From Lumbricus rubellus (taxonomy: Eukaryota > Annelida > Clitellata > Crassiclitellata > Lumbricidae): DNA of 64,000 bases. The stretch is taken from positions 65,766,804 through 65,830,803 of the forward strand of contig OX243811.1 in NCBI GenBank assembly GCA_945859605.1. The letters run 5' to 3'. Numbering within the stretch: the stretch's first letter is position 1; each line of letters begins with the position of its first letter. The notes beneath the pieces are model-generated. The model did no database searches and was not told where the DNA came from. It was given only the letters and a program-made list of their open reading frames with translations. Position numbers and translations under genes: made by a program. This document shows, piece after piece, positions 50,001 to 57,154 of this stretch.

Positions 50001-53000
50001 ACTAAGTATTCTGTGAGTGAAGAAACTGCTATGGGTCTCAACACAGTAAACATTTCAAAGAACAAATTTTTACGGTCTCAGGCGAGCGCCCTAACCAATT
50101 ATTGGCTACCATGATCCACTATCATCCAATAATGCGCTTCTTAATATTGCTCTCAGAAACATCAGAGTATCCAGTGTTGTTATACCTTTTCCAGCAGTTC
50201 TGTGTGATTGGACATTGAGACTTTTGCATCGCTTGCATCGTTCTGATCTCTTCATGTGACATTCCATCCATACTGACTCCATCCGGTTGCACTTCACCAT
50301 CCCCACGCACAGATGTTTTCGCACGATGTCCAGCACCACCATGAGGCAGCGACGAAGTGACATCAACAACACCCAAACCCCCTTCAACGAACACATAGAC
50401 TCTTCCAAGTTGATGCTCGACATATCGCAGGATGAGGTAGCAACCATTGAGGGTGTGAACCCGCGACCTTTTCATGGCCTTGCTCCGTAGCAGGAGCTCC
50501 AAAGCCGAATGAACAAATCGCACGTAGCAAACCATGAGTTTCTTGCCAAGAGCGTCCAAGCATGAAACGCTTGAAACCTGTTTAAGAAAAGATAAGACGC
50601 GACTCAGTTGAACGGAACCTTTGCGATCGTTTGAAGCGGCAGACGCGTTTGGGTCGATACTCTCGAGCATAACAGCGCACGTTTTGACGAGATTATGAGC
50701 GACGTTGTTGAGTGTTTCTTCGTGTTCTACCGTCCACAGTCCAACGTGTGACGCTGCCAAACCCCAAGCGAGAATCAACTCCTTCTGCAAGAGAATCAGG
50801 TAATCACCTGCAGTCAATCCATCCTCATCCATCAGATTCACAAAGTCAGTCGACACCGCTGCATTTCCTTCATCTCCGAATACGATTCGACCGTGATCCG
50901 CTGGCACTTCAACTCCATTTCCCCCGGTGGCTGGGTTTTCCAGCTCCACCGTTCGGTCCAACGCATCCTCAGGAGTTGCCTCGAATTTATACGGGGTGCG
51001 ACGTTTCGGGGAAACGCTGGCGGCCAGACCTCTTCGCTTCCGAACATTCCAGTCGAGACCCTGAGCAGTGGAAGGAGGAGAGTTTGACGTTGGCTTAAAC
51101 GCCTGGAAAAGACTGAAGTGGAGTTTCTGTTGGCTGCGGACATACTGGAAGTGGTTGGTTGATAGTGTCGCGAGTCGTCGCATCAACGTTAGACAGGTGA
51201 TGTCTTGTGACATTTCGACGGCTGTTACCATGAATCCGTCAGAGAATAGGAACAGTGGTAGCTTTGGGTGGACCGCAAGGGAAAAACGTTGGCGCATTGG
51301 GTTTGGATCGTTGGCTGGGGTGGTTTCAGTTTCACTCCTGCAGAACAGAAGAACAAATCAACGATCAAACAATTGACAAATTTCATTCGATATCAAGTCA
51401 TAGATCGATATATTTGCGGTACTACTGAATACAACACATTTGAATAGAAGCTAATTGCACTTTAATTGAACTTTTTCAAAGGTTGAGAAAATACAAGTGG
51501 GCAAGACCACCCTGTGACCTTTACATAAAGACATAGTTAAGTTAACATCACATCAGATATAGCTATCTATCTATCCCCTTCTTTCCTTCTTCACAAAACC
51601 TGCTTCTACTCGCAGGGCCTTACACACTGGGAGCACCTCTGAAATGATTCACCCTACTAGACACACTTTAAAATGCTTAAATACAATACAATACAATAAA
51701 CAAATCACGATTCAATTACATAATTTTACAATGGATGTTGAATTAGTTGTAATGCAGATGAAGGCGGCAAAGTCTTACTCGACGGAGACGAGAGGATGGA
51801 GAGGCAGGAAATACTTTGGACCCATGTTGACGTTGAATCCATGCGTCTCGAGAAGGATTGGCTCTCCAAGACGAGGCATCAAACAGACTGACCCCTGTCC
51901 AGTCATGCAGATCAGAAAGAGATCATCGTGTGACCATTCCATGTCCACTATCCAGTATGACCTGATGAGATATAAGAAACGTCAAAGTTTTATTATGCTG
52001 TCAAAGTCTGAACAAAATATAGAAGTATAAAAAATGCAAGTGGACAGTAGAACCATCTTGTGACCTTTGTGTAGACGCCAAAGCCTCTTGCTGCATCATC
52101 ATTATCATGACCACTGTCAACATAATGTTCACAATTCAGACAAAATAGTTATCAGCATGAACTTTCCATATCAACATCAACACGTCACCATAATACCACC
52201 AACAATACCAATGCCATCATCAACATCATCATAATCAATAACAACACCATAAACCAACGAGACCACTACCAACACCACTACCACCACACCAAATCACCAC
52301 CACACTATCACCACCACCACACCACCACCAAAACCCCACACACACCACCATCACCATGATGATGATGATTATCATGAAAACGAGCAGCAGCACCATCACC
52401 ACCAGAAACCAGTATATCCGGTAACTCATTGCCCGCGTTGACCTTGCATTTTTCGTGACTGGAAACTTGGTTCCCATCGCTTTGAGATCAACGACAGAGA
52501 CAACCTCCGTCATTCCAGAGACGAAGGTCATTCGATTTCGCTGAGAGTTGAGTTGATTGACAGCAACAGCCAACAGGTGGCCATCACCTGAGTGGCGCGC
52601 CACGATTGCTCCTGGCTCCACAACCGCTTCAAACGTTGGAGAAATCGTCGACAGTTGAATGGAAAGGGTTTTCCAGTGCACGGAAAACGTTGGCTTCCTG
52701 GAGGAAGTGGAAAACAAAATTAAAATCAACTCCTGGCCATTCCAAAGCTTTTAGGAAGAGTGTTAGAAAGTTATGCTTACTAGGAAATGAAAGACGAGAA
52801 GTTTTTTAAAATACAGCTGAGCAGAAAAGAATACAATAATAATAAGCAATGCAATCAAATATCGTATACATGTATTTATGTTTGTGCATTTAAGTGCAGG
52901 ACCAATGTAGGCAAAAGCTTGAGTTCTGGTCAAAGCCGTCCTTGCTGGCTCATGATTATTACATGCATAACAATGACATTAATTATATCATTATTAAATC

Positions 53001-56000
53001 AGATCAATATGTGGGTGTAGCAGACCTGCTTGTGAGAATTGGTTCCTCATTGACCCATTGCATAATGGCCATTGTTATGCACAGGTTGCCATTGTTCACA
53101 AAGACAAACGTACAGATGCAGTGAAGACCAAGAGTCTGTTCAACAACAACAACAATAATTATTATGTTCAAATAGGAGTATCAACATTCACACAGCAAAC
53201 TAATATAAGGCAGTTACAGGTTGAGGCTTAAACACAACCTAGCAATCTAAAAATGAAGAGACCTATTATTCCTCCAACTTACTTCATTACCTATTTCATC
53301 AAACTGATGCCAGCATTGTTTGGTGACAATGGGTATGAATAAATAACCTTCAATGTCCTTGGTCAATGGTCATTAGTAAAATCCAATGTTTCCAATTTCC
53401 ATAGAGTTAGTCGAAGTAATGTTGTGCCCTCATTTGTACAAAAAAACTATCTTTCTGAACAATGACTGTCATTAATATATTGAGCGCATGTATTGTACAG
53501 CGCCATTTCCTTCGGCCTCGGCTGAGCTGTGGTGCTATATAAAAAATCGTATTATTATAATTAGCATTATCATTAGCTATTATTATTATTATCATTATTA
53601 TTATTAATCGGTTGATTGATAAAAACATAGGGAGAAAATGAAGCACACTTCAATCGAAAGACAAAAAGAAATTCTCATATATGACTTACACCATTGTTAA
53701 TACTGAACACTGCATGAACAGAGAGGTCACGGTTGGTCGAACTGGGCAGCAAGGAACTTCGTTCTGGAAGGACTTGAGCCCAGGTTCCAGGAACGGTCGG
53801 CTGCTTCACTGTGAAGAAGGAATTGTTGGCATCCAACTCCCAGACAAAGATCTGATACTTCTCTGTGACGACCAGAATTAACGAACCGCTGCCAGCAACG
53901 CACAGGTAAGGTAAGTTACCTGTATTGAAACATAAAAACTATAACTGTGCAAGAAATTATGATCAGCCAATTAATCGATTCTTTTATTGAAGCCATTGCA
54001 AAATCAAAACAGAAGTAACATTAACAACTGATCTTTACCAGACAGTGTGGGAATAGCCGATCCATAGACTCAGTGAGAAGGAGAGTGCTCTCAGTGCTGT
54101 TTGCTCGTACTTCCATCATGCAAAGCCGTGCTTTTTTGTAGCTGGCCCAATGGTAATGGCTACCCTCTTGAGCTAAACCTGTTTCCTTTCTCATTCTCTG
54201 ACACATTCTATAAGCATGTGAAAAAGTTTCTTTTTGGCCGTACTGGAGTCGGGAGCACTTCTGAGTAGTTTCAATAGTACGAACAGATAATCACAAGTTA
54301 TTACAGGAGTCGAATTTAGTGCAAGGCATATATCATGCCCTACTGCTCAGTTTACCAATGCCATCTGCCGAATGGAAGGTTGAGTGAACTTTTGGAAGGG
54401 TAGTGGGAAGCAACCCTGCATCTGTGAGCTCTTCAAGTCAGAGTGTTTAAAATTACCCTAACCCCCTGCATTTCTTATATTCACAGAACTACTAACCCAA
54501 GTTCTGAAGACCAGGAACAGGGTTAACGAGCAACGGCAATCCATTGATGTTCTTCAATGTATCGGTTGTTTTATGCCATAGAAAGAGATCACCAGAATCC
54601 AACAGACCACCAATGAATTCACCTTCAATCAACAAATTTAAAGCAAAATAAGTCAGCAAGTCTTTTAACTTCAGCATGTACAAAGAGTGCAGCATCGCCA
54701 ACTCCAGATGGAACTCCACTCTACATGTTTTCAAGACCAAATTATTGTCTCAAAACGTATTTATTCTCATTGGCTTGGATAAGAATTTGGATAACTAACA
54801 GCTGGCAACTTACAAACTAGTTATGCCTTCAATACACATTTCTGTGCAACCATGTGTGTGTTGACAAGTTTGTAATTTAGTAATAATAATACTGATGATA
54901 ATAATAATAACAATAATAACAATAATTAATACCAATTTACGTATAGCCTAGTTTTAATCCCTTAGAGCCTAAGTGATCCTTTTCTACCTGAGGTGAAATA
55001 ATAATACTGGTAATTATCAGTGGTTATAACTTTTCAGCGATTGATTTTTAATCTACTAAACAACTCCATGGAGGTTTATGATTTTTAATCTACTAAACAA
55101 CTCCATGGAGATTTCAAATCAAACATTAAAACAATTGCACACCAGCCTTATTACATGGAAAGGACAAAGGAAAATGGTTTTCATCATAATATAAATACAT
55201 TTTGGATGGATTGTTTGATCTGCCTCAAAATGCTGGTTTATTTCAGAGATTTGAATCTTGGGAGCACATCGCTCTGATGTGGGAACCTTAACATGGCACC
55301 CATTCAAACCGTCAGCGGTGGAAAAGGATTTAAAAACAAGTAGTGTAATACGTAATGTACTCTGAATTTATATAGCAACCATAATTTTATATGGTCCTGA
55401 CCCTGCATATTTTTCATCTGCCCATCTGAATGGACACCACACCATTAAGGTACCCATGCACAGACCGTGAGCCCAAGATTAAATCTCTGAAATAGTCAAT
55501 TTCAGGAAGTGAATTGCGGTCTGTATGCTCTTTGTCACAGAGTTGCGTAAAGACACGGCCAATGCACTTGCCAATGTAGCCAATTGGGTCAGTTTGAGGC
55601 CATACAGTCAACATTCAAAAACGAGTATATTATTTACATTTAATAATATTGATATCACACCCACACTTTTTACTGACTGGGTCAACATCTGCCACACCAG
55701 TGTCCAAAGCATCAGCTGTATGAAACCAAAGTCACCAGTGCACAACAGATTCTAAAAATATCCTACCACTGTTTGAAGGCGACATGAGAAGCGTGTGCTT
55801 AAGATATGGCTGGAGCTTCGTTATTTTCCGCTTGGTTTTCCCCGACGTCATGTACAGCACGCTGATTCGCTGACGGTCCACCAGGAAAACACTCTATGAA
55901 TAAATTATTATTATCATTATTACCATTATTATAAATAAATAAATTATTATTACCAGGTAATAAAATTATTTGTAACGTGTGCAATGCTGTGCATAATCAC

Positions 56001-56667
56001 ATAAAAACGTGAATCTCAGACACAGATAACAACAGCCAACAACAAAGATATCTGAGTGCTTGAGAGCCAAGGAGAAACAATGAGTTATGAGCCACTTTTT
56101 AAAGGAAGGTTTACAGAATTTCTGTTCAAGAGTGAGGTTCATTCAATGGCTTACACATAAACGTGACCCTAGCAATTCAACTACAAGACAACTTCTGTAG
56201 TCTGTATCCTCAAACACAAGCTGTACACTTACGGCGCAAATAGAGCAAGGGAGCAGACTTACCACCTATCCTCAAAGTCAAGACCAAGAACATTAGAAAG
56301 TCACTACCACTTGATACGTACTTCAGTCTCTTGCGATAAGCTATAAGAGACAACACAATCATGGATTCACTAGTCTAATGTCTCCAACAATGGCCAAGAC
56401 TAAGAAAATGAAGGCGCTGGCTCTTCACACCAATGACAGCCTCTTGTGGTCCGCTTTTAAAGGAACTCTACCATGGACTTATTAGTCTAAAGTCTAAACT
56501 CACTGTGAAAGTGAAGCTACCAACACTACATACATACGACTGTCTCTAATAATTTAAAAGAGACTGTCTGGTCTCACCTCTCCAACAATGGCCAACCGTG
56601 GCCATGGTTTCTTGCGTCGAATGCATACAGACGCGATCACATCGAGGTCAAACTTCAAGGTCGTCAT
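19780..56667 (-). CDS. CPLANE1: Ciliogenesis and planar polarity effector 1, 37 coding exons
   Basis: I could join 37 exons, all GT-AG with matching phases, from the ATG at 56667 to the TAG at 19780-19782, giving 3,216 codons; human CPLANE1 (JBTS17, C5orf42), as I recall, is about 3,197. Exon positions are given in the five segment entries below. Diagnostic matches include RRKKPWPRLAIVGE at the N-terminus, SGDLFLWHK, the block DPNPMRQRFSLAVHPKLPLF, the block LVPDGIYLPAPPVYCPQP, and LDWEEIDRMVAEIN at the C-terminus. The protein acts at the basal body and transition zone as part of the CPLANE complex (with INTU, FUZ, WDPCP and RSG1), promoting intraflagellar transport-A assembly; human mutations cause Joubert and oral-facial-digital syndromes. 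The gene converges on INTS10. Noncoding 5' exons cannot be excluded. Confidence 0.96.
20156..20245 (-). repeat. Dispersed 3'-tail repeat with AATAC repeats
   Basis: On the minus strand this reads 'CCTTGCACACTAGAAGCGCCTCTGAACGGTTCACCCTACTAGAAGCACTTTACAA' followed by AAATACAATACAA (quoted parts are split by similarity). The same block occurs at 42361-42450 (-) and 51596-51697 (+). It has the form of the 3' end of a retroposon with a short-unit tail. Confidence 0.75.
23320..23490 (+). mobile_element. LINE 3'-end fragment with GCGCTATATAAAT tail
   Basis: The start resembles the 'VWNGF..LP' part of a reverse-transcriptase C-terminus, but decayed. It is followed by GGGAGCACTCCTGAGTAG and AAGGCGCTATATAAATC, the tail shared with other local retroposons (43200-43440, 44515-44715, 59455-59515). 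It lies in a CPLANE1 intron. Confidence 0.5.
25203..25425 (-). mobile_element. tRNA-derived SINE, copy 1
   Basis: The minus strand reads a tRNA-like head (GTGGTAGTGTGGGGTATG ... B box GGTTCGAATCC) followed by a unique body (CCTTCACGCACAATTGCTTGTG), then TAGTAGGGAGCGCCTCTGAG and GAAGAGGCGCTAAAGC. It is clearly homologous along its length to 44515-44715. The internal polymerase III boxes suggest a SINE. It is inserted in the CPLANE1 intron before exon 31. Confidence 0.85.
26901..27958. mobile_element. Nested MITE with GTTGTGTTTCCGGTAAC ends
   Basis: The 17-bp inverted ends GTTGTGTTTCCGGTAAC are perfect. The subterminal sequences 'GGTAGGTCGGAAAATATTTTT' on the left and the inverse of 'AAAATTTTTGAGTCGCGG...GGTCGGTCGG' on the right are also related. 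It has captured, or been hit by, a LINE reverse-transcriptase fragment (27140-27800). Confidence 0.75.
27158..27784 (-). mobile_element. Non-LTR retrotransposon RT C-terminal fragment
   Basis: A 208-codon open frame reads the 3' part of an endonuclease/reverse-transcriptase ORF. It contains FTFLGSMIEKEGRSDMEI, LIFPVVLYGCETWT, EMWIWRKMLRISWTEKRTN, FGHVMRSNGLEKELM and GRRRCGRPRKKWLDEVQ. This arrangement is typical of RT C-termini in RTE/CR1-type elements. The catalytic palm is absent, so the copy is 5' truncated. The 3' end shows short CCAGGTGA-type units just past the stop. The same 3' end occurs at 32447-32528 and 39409-39618. Confidence 0.85.
28729..31690. mobile_element. 3-kb fold-back element in CPLANE1 intron 28
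   Basis: The two halves are inverse copies. It begins GGGTCATTCCATGTCAAATC and ends with the inverse, GACGTGGAATGACCC. The flanks suggest a 4-bp AGAT duplication (28725-28728 and 31691-31694). Within the arms lie about 195-bp tandem units marked by ATGATCCACAATGTTTGGAC: four in the left arm (starts near 29447, 29643, 29838, 30035) and three inverted in the right arm (near 30590, 30775, 30975). A more diverged unit is found at each outer part. The loop is about 30278-30354. Open frames at 29112-29357 (-) and 31072-31317 (+) are the same sequence in the two arms and are not genes. Confidence 0.9.
32140..32330 (+). mobile_element. LINE RT C-terminal fragment
   Basis: The plus strand reads CIGPSLWNGLPSVRSAFLSG and then LSSSF, the usual 'GPSLWN-x-LP ... 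F' end of a non-LTR reverse transcriptase. It is followed by ACTGGGAGTGCTTCTGA, the beginning of the shared tail repeat. It lies in the CPLANE1 intron between exons 27 and 28. Confidence 0.6.
32447..32528 (-). mobile_element. Short copy of the LINE 3' end
   Basis: About 80 bp are nearly identical to 27150-27235, including CACCTGGTCACCTGGTGCCG and CTCCAGTTGATCCTCTCCC. It is an extremely 5'-truncated insertion, and the 'ACTAT / CTATAGTA' flanks may be a target duplication. Confidence 0.8.
33030..33365. repeat. About 15-bp minisatellite (ACAATTTACATTTCA)
   Basis: Variants of ACAATTTACATTTCACT and GCAATTCACATTTCA alternate through about 330 bp in the CPLANE1 intron before exon 27's donor side. 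Open frames on the plus strand come from the repeat. Confidence 0.85.
33431..39937 (-). CDS. CPLANE1: CPLANE1 exons 18-27, proline-rich and linker part
   Basis: Exons: 39848-39937, 38871-39099, 37436-38595, 36931-37006, 36515-36602, 35785-35891, 34872-34932, 34286-34446, 33691-33880, 33431-33530 (residues about 1874-2627). Exon 19 ends in RVIRDEMRRIMA, like the DE(M/V)RR motif of the human protein. Exon 20 (1,160 bp) is proline-rich and low complexity, with five imperfect PNGNP/TNGNP units at its start. Exons 22-23 carry HAGYALTPGMFDEYLAKQ and exon 26 carries SYLNVVDINSETLADIV, both recognisable vertebrate blocks. The exon 27 acceptor is the TTTAG ending at 33531; the nearer GATCAG gives an in-frame stop. 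Confidence 0.9.
35380..35592. repeat. 29-bp tandem repeat, about 7 copies
   Basis: The 29-mer beginning TAGCTATTAAACAGTAATA and ending TCTATAGTTA is repeated about seven times with essentially no divergence, in the CPLANE1 intron between exons 23 and 24. The perfect match between units indicates recent expansion. Confidence 0.95.
36201..36254. repeat. Perfect hairpin, 25-bp arms, 4-nt loop
   Basis: Arms TTAAATTCCTTGTTTTGAAG-CTTTC (36201-36225) and its exact reverse complement (36230-36254) enclose TGTC. It lies in the CPLANE1 intron between exons 22 and 23. There is no evidence that it is a microRNA precursor; the arms are perfect, unlike most animal precursors. Confidence 0.9.
39232..39680. 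repeat. TTATTGATGAATACACAC tandem array, interrupted
   Basis: A roughly 20-23 bp unit (ATTGATGAATACACACNCTT) repeats from 39232 to 39408 and again from 39619 to 39680. The interruption is a LINE fragment (next entry). It lies in the CPLANE1 intron between exons 18 and 19. Confidence 0.9.
39409..39618 (-). mobile_element. LINE RT 3'-end fragment inserted in tandem array
   Basis: The minus strand reads VMRSNGLEKELMTACGEG, GRPRKKWLDEVQEKSG and MRLEELREATRERINW, closely matching 27158-27784. It is flanked by TTGATGAAC on both sides, which fits a target duplication, although that 9-mer is also part of the array unit. It is 5' truncated and not a gene. Confidence 0.85.
40488..42331 (-). CDS. CPLANE1: CPLANE1 exon 17, 1,844-bp exon
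   Basis: This single exon encodes residues of about 1259-1873. It starts at the acceptor CTCCAG (42332-42337), runs as V-S-N-D-T-S-S-V-Q, and ends at GAG|GTGAGAG. The first 200 residues are compact and helical (EMLNIERQIHNIVLSLILEM; FESCVQFAQFLEMFYDVC). The rest is largely disordered, Ser/Arg/Glu/Lys-rich, with a run of six glutamates before VVVEDPSDKIFD. A conserved island, ERLTEWLTRWAGQ and LLTYSLWLIDN, lies in the middle. The antisense strand has open frames of up to 270 codons, which are shadows. Confidence 0.93.
42361..42450 (-). repeat. Dispersed 3'-tail repeat with AATAC repeats, copy 2
   Basis: The minus strand has TCTCACGGTGCCTTGCACAC, then GGTTCAACGTATCAGAAGTG and AAATGCAATACAA. 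It aligns with 20156-20245 and 51596-51697. It lies just upstream of the CPLANE1 exon 17 acceptor. Confidence 0.7.
42710..48575 (-). CDS. CPLANE1: CPLANE1 exons 9-16, helical middle part
   Basis: Exons: 48501-48575, 47495-47685, 46633-46813, 46042-46267, 45583-45656, 44805-45034, 43948-44121, 42710-42913 (residues about 807-1258). The region is mainly helical. Strong matches to the vertebrate protein are VMASYFTNLTLFVFPPHHP, EKSLQYLLLGGQVPDAVW, MVYSLGDWKTAF, YLPAPPVYCPQP, RPAAQWYAARVVRA and VLWMMEARDKLSTLLRQK. The DALVPDGIYLPAPPVYC motif is the clearest signature of the family here. Exon 9 (75 bp) is supported by phase and by its position opposite the human EECFLLGSYEKSVQLWKKAL block. Confidence 0.92.
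43200..43440 (+). mobile_element. LINE 3'-end fragment with tail and AATG repeats
   Basis: A decayed RT C-terminus (CAACATGGAATGACCCCC, then a hydrophobic 'F-L-I-L-R-Q-S-Y-L' type stretch) is followed by AATGCCTCTGAGTAGCCCC, GAAGAGGCGCTACATACAA and an (AATG)n tail. The order RT end, conserved tail, short repeat is what a LINE 3' terminus looks like. Confidence 0.6.
44515..44715 (+). mobile_element. tRNA-derived SINE, copy 2
   Basis: The head has GTGGTGTAGGGGTATGTTC (A-box-like) and GGTTCGAATTC (B box), as in a tRNA gene, but no cloverleaf with intact stems. The body and the 3' part (TAGTAGGGAGCGCATCTGAG, then AAGGGGCGCTATA) match 25203-25425 in reverse. The final segment equals the tail of the LINE fragments listed here. 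Confidence 0.85.
45780..45875. repeat. Tail-repeat copies forming a palindrome
   Basis: Two partial copies of the ATATAGC(A/G)CCTCT tail repeat lie together, with GCCTCTGACTAGTG at 45828-45841 and its exact inverse at 45844-45857 around a CA loop. It is in a CPLANE1 intron between exons 12 and 13. Confidence 0.7.
47070..47279 (-). mobile_element. LINE RT C-terminal fragment with GA repeat
   Basis: The minus strand reads WNSLCGQLAIAVPAFWNKLP and PALQQISDPFIIRIFQN, again the 'P-x-x-WN-x-LP ... F' terminus of a non-LTR reverse transcriptase. A (GA)n run of about 35 bp follows at 47109-47145. Confidence 0.6.
47985..48235 (+). mobile_element. Possible second tRNA-derived SINE family
   Basis: GTGTAGTGGTCAGCACGCT and, about 35 bp on, GGTTGGGGTTGAAATTCCC resemble A and B boxes of a polymerase III promoter. 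A similar A-box phrase (GTGTAGTGGTTAGTGTGCTGG) is at 13619. No second full copy is present to prove a family. Confidence 0.4.
48770..49065. repeat. AAATTACAATTAC minisatellite
   Basis: Units of about 14 bp such as AAATTACAATTACA repeat with variation. A longer phrase, ATGACTGCAAAATTACGATT, occurs twice (48780 and 48927), showing a higher-order duplication. It lies in the CPLANE1 intron between exons 8 and 9. Confidence 0.85.
49250..56667 (-). CDS. CPLANE1: CPLANE1 exons 1-8, WD40-like N-terminal part
   Basis: Exons: 56578-56667, 55767-55893, 54497-54622, 53690-53919, 52443-52747, 51779-51961, 50186-51337, 49250-49455 (residues 1 to about 806). Residues 1-350 read as beta-propeller blades, with 'hydrophobic-x-W' strand ends such as SGDLFLWHK, YQIFVWELD, PTFSVHWK and RSYWIVDMEWSHDDLFL, as in human CPLANE1. 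The acceptor of exon 5 is the CTAAAAG ending at 52748. A better-looking CTCCAG at 52698 breaks the phase and drops residues aligned to human. Exon 7 (1,152 bp) begins with the block around RQRFSLAVHPKLPLF and ends in a less conserved stretch, HRAKTSVRGDGEVQPDG. Exon 8 starts RLAGSWRLLYKYV. Confidence 0.93.
51596..51697 (+). repeat. Dispersed 3'-tail repeat with AATAC repeats, copy 3
   Basis: Reads CCTGCTTCTACTCGCAGGGC, CACTGGGAGCACCTCTGAAA, ATTCACCCTACTAGACACAC and then a run of AATAC units. It is the most complete of the three copies (others at 20156-20245 and 42361-42450). Confidence 0.75.
54285..54420 (+). repeat. Dispersed repeat, copy 2
   Basis: Homologous to 8640-8775 in the same orientation: ACAGATAATCACAAGTTATT, GGCATATATCATGCCCTAC, CCATCTGCCGAATGGAAGG. 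It lies in the CPLANE1 intron between exons 3 and 4. Confidence 0.75.
55044..55110. repeat. 36-bp tandem duplication
   Basis: GATTTTTAATCTACTAAACA followed by ACTCCATGGAG occurs twice, about 36 bp apart, in the CPLANE1 intron between exons 2 and 3. Confidence 0.9.
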
Positions 56668-56912
56668 TCTTGGAGATCAACGAATGGCTCCGGAGTTTCT
56701 AATGCCAAAAAGTTAACAACAAAGAATTAAAAAATCATCAGCAACAATAATAATCAAAACGTATTAAAAATCACAAATACTACAACAGAAACATTTATTA
56801 TTCACTACGTGTTTGCTGCAACACAATAATTTATTGATCTACAGATATTGAAATTGACATACAAAGAAACAGTATGTAGCTACTCGGGATACAAAGGGAT
56901 GAGACTCCTGAT

Positions 56913-57154
56913 CAGGGCTGAAAATGGTTTGGAAAAGTTGCCGGGTCTCACTTTGGCGGACAAGCACGCCTTTGGCACATAAATTTTTCTGACAACGTTT
57001 TTCCTATAGTCATTTGCCCAAAATTACCGAAAATCCTACCATTTTTACCTACTTTTGGCACTTTTTGCGACCCGGCTGAGACCCGGCAACAGCAGGTCTC
57101 GAAAATCGATGCCGGGTCTCAGTCCCGGGCCGACCCGGCTCACTTTCAGCCCTG
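56913..57154. mobile_element. hAT-like MITE upstream of CPLANE1
   Basis: The 242-bp element starts CAGGGCTGAAAATGG and ends CACTTTCAGCCCTG. Flanks CTCCTGAT and GTCCTGAT share 7 of 8 bases, consistent with an 8-bp target duplication. The interior repeats GCCGGGTCTCA-like phrases on both strands. It lies about 250 bp upstream of the CPLANE1 start codon, in the likely promoter or 5'UTR. Confidence 0.85.

Noticed and set aside
52698..52703. CTCCAG as acceptor of CPLANE1 exon 5
   Set aside because: It breaks the phase with exon 4 and removes a segment (LWNGQELILILF) that aligns with the vertebrate protein. The acceptor ending at 52748 keeps frame.
53370..53450. Candidate extra CPLANE1 exon reading FFCTNEGTTLLRLTLWKLE
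   Set aside because: It resembled the human segment between exons 4 and 5, but it has no usable donor, and exons 4 and 5 join directly in phase.
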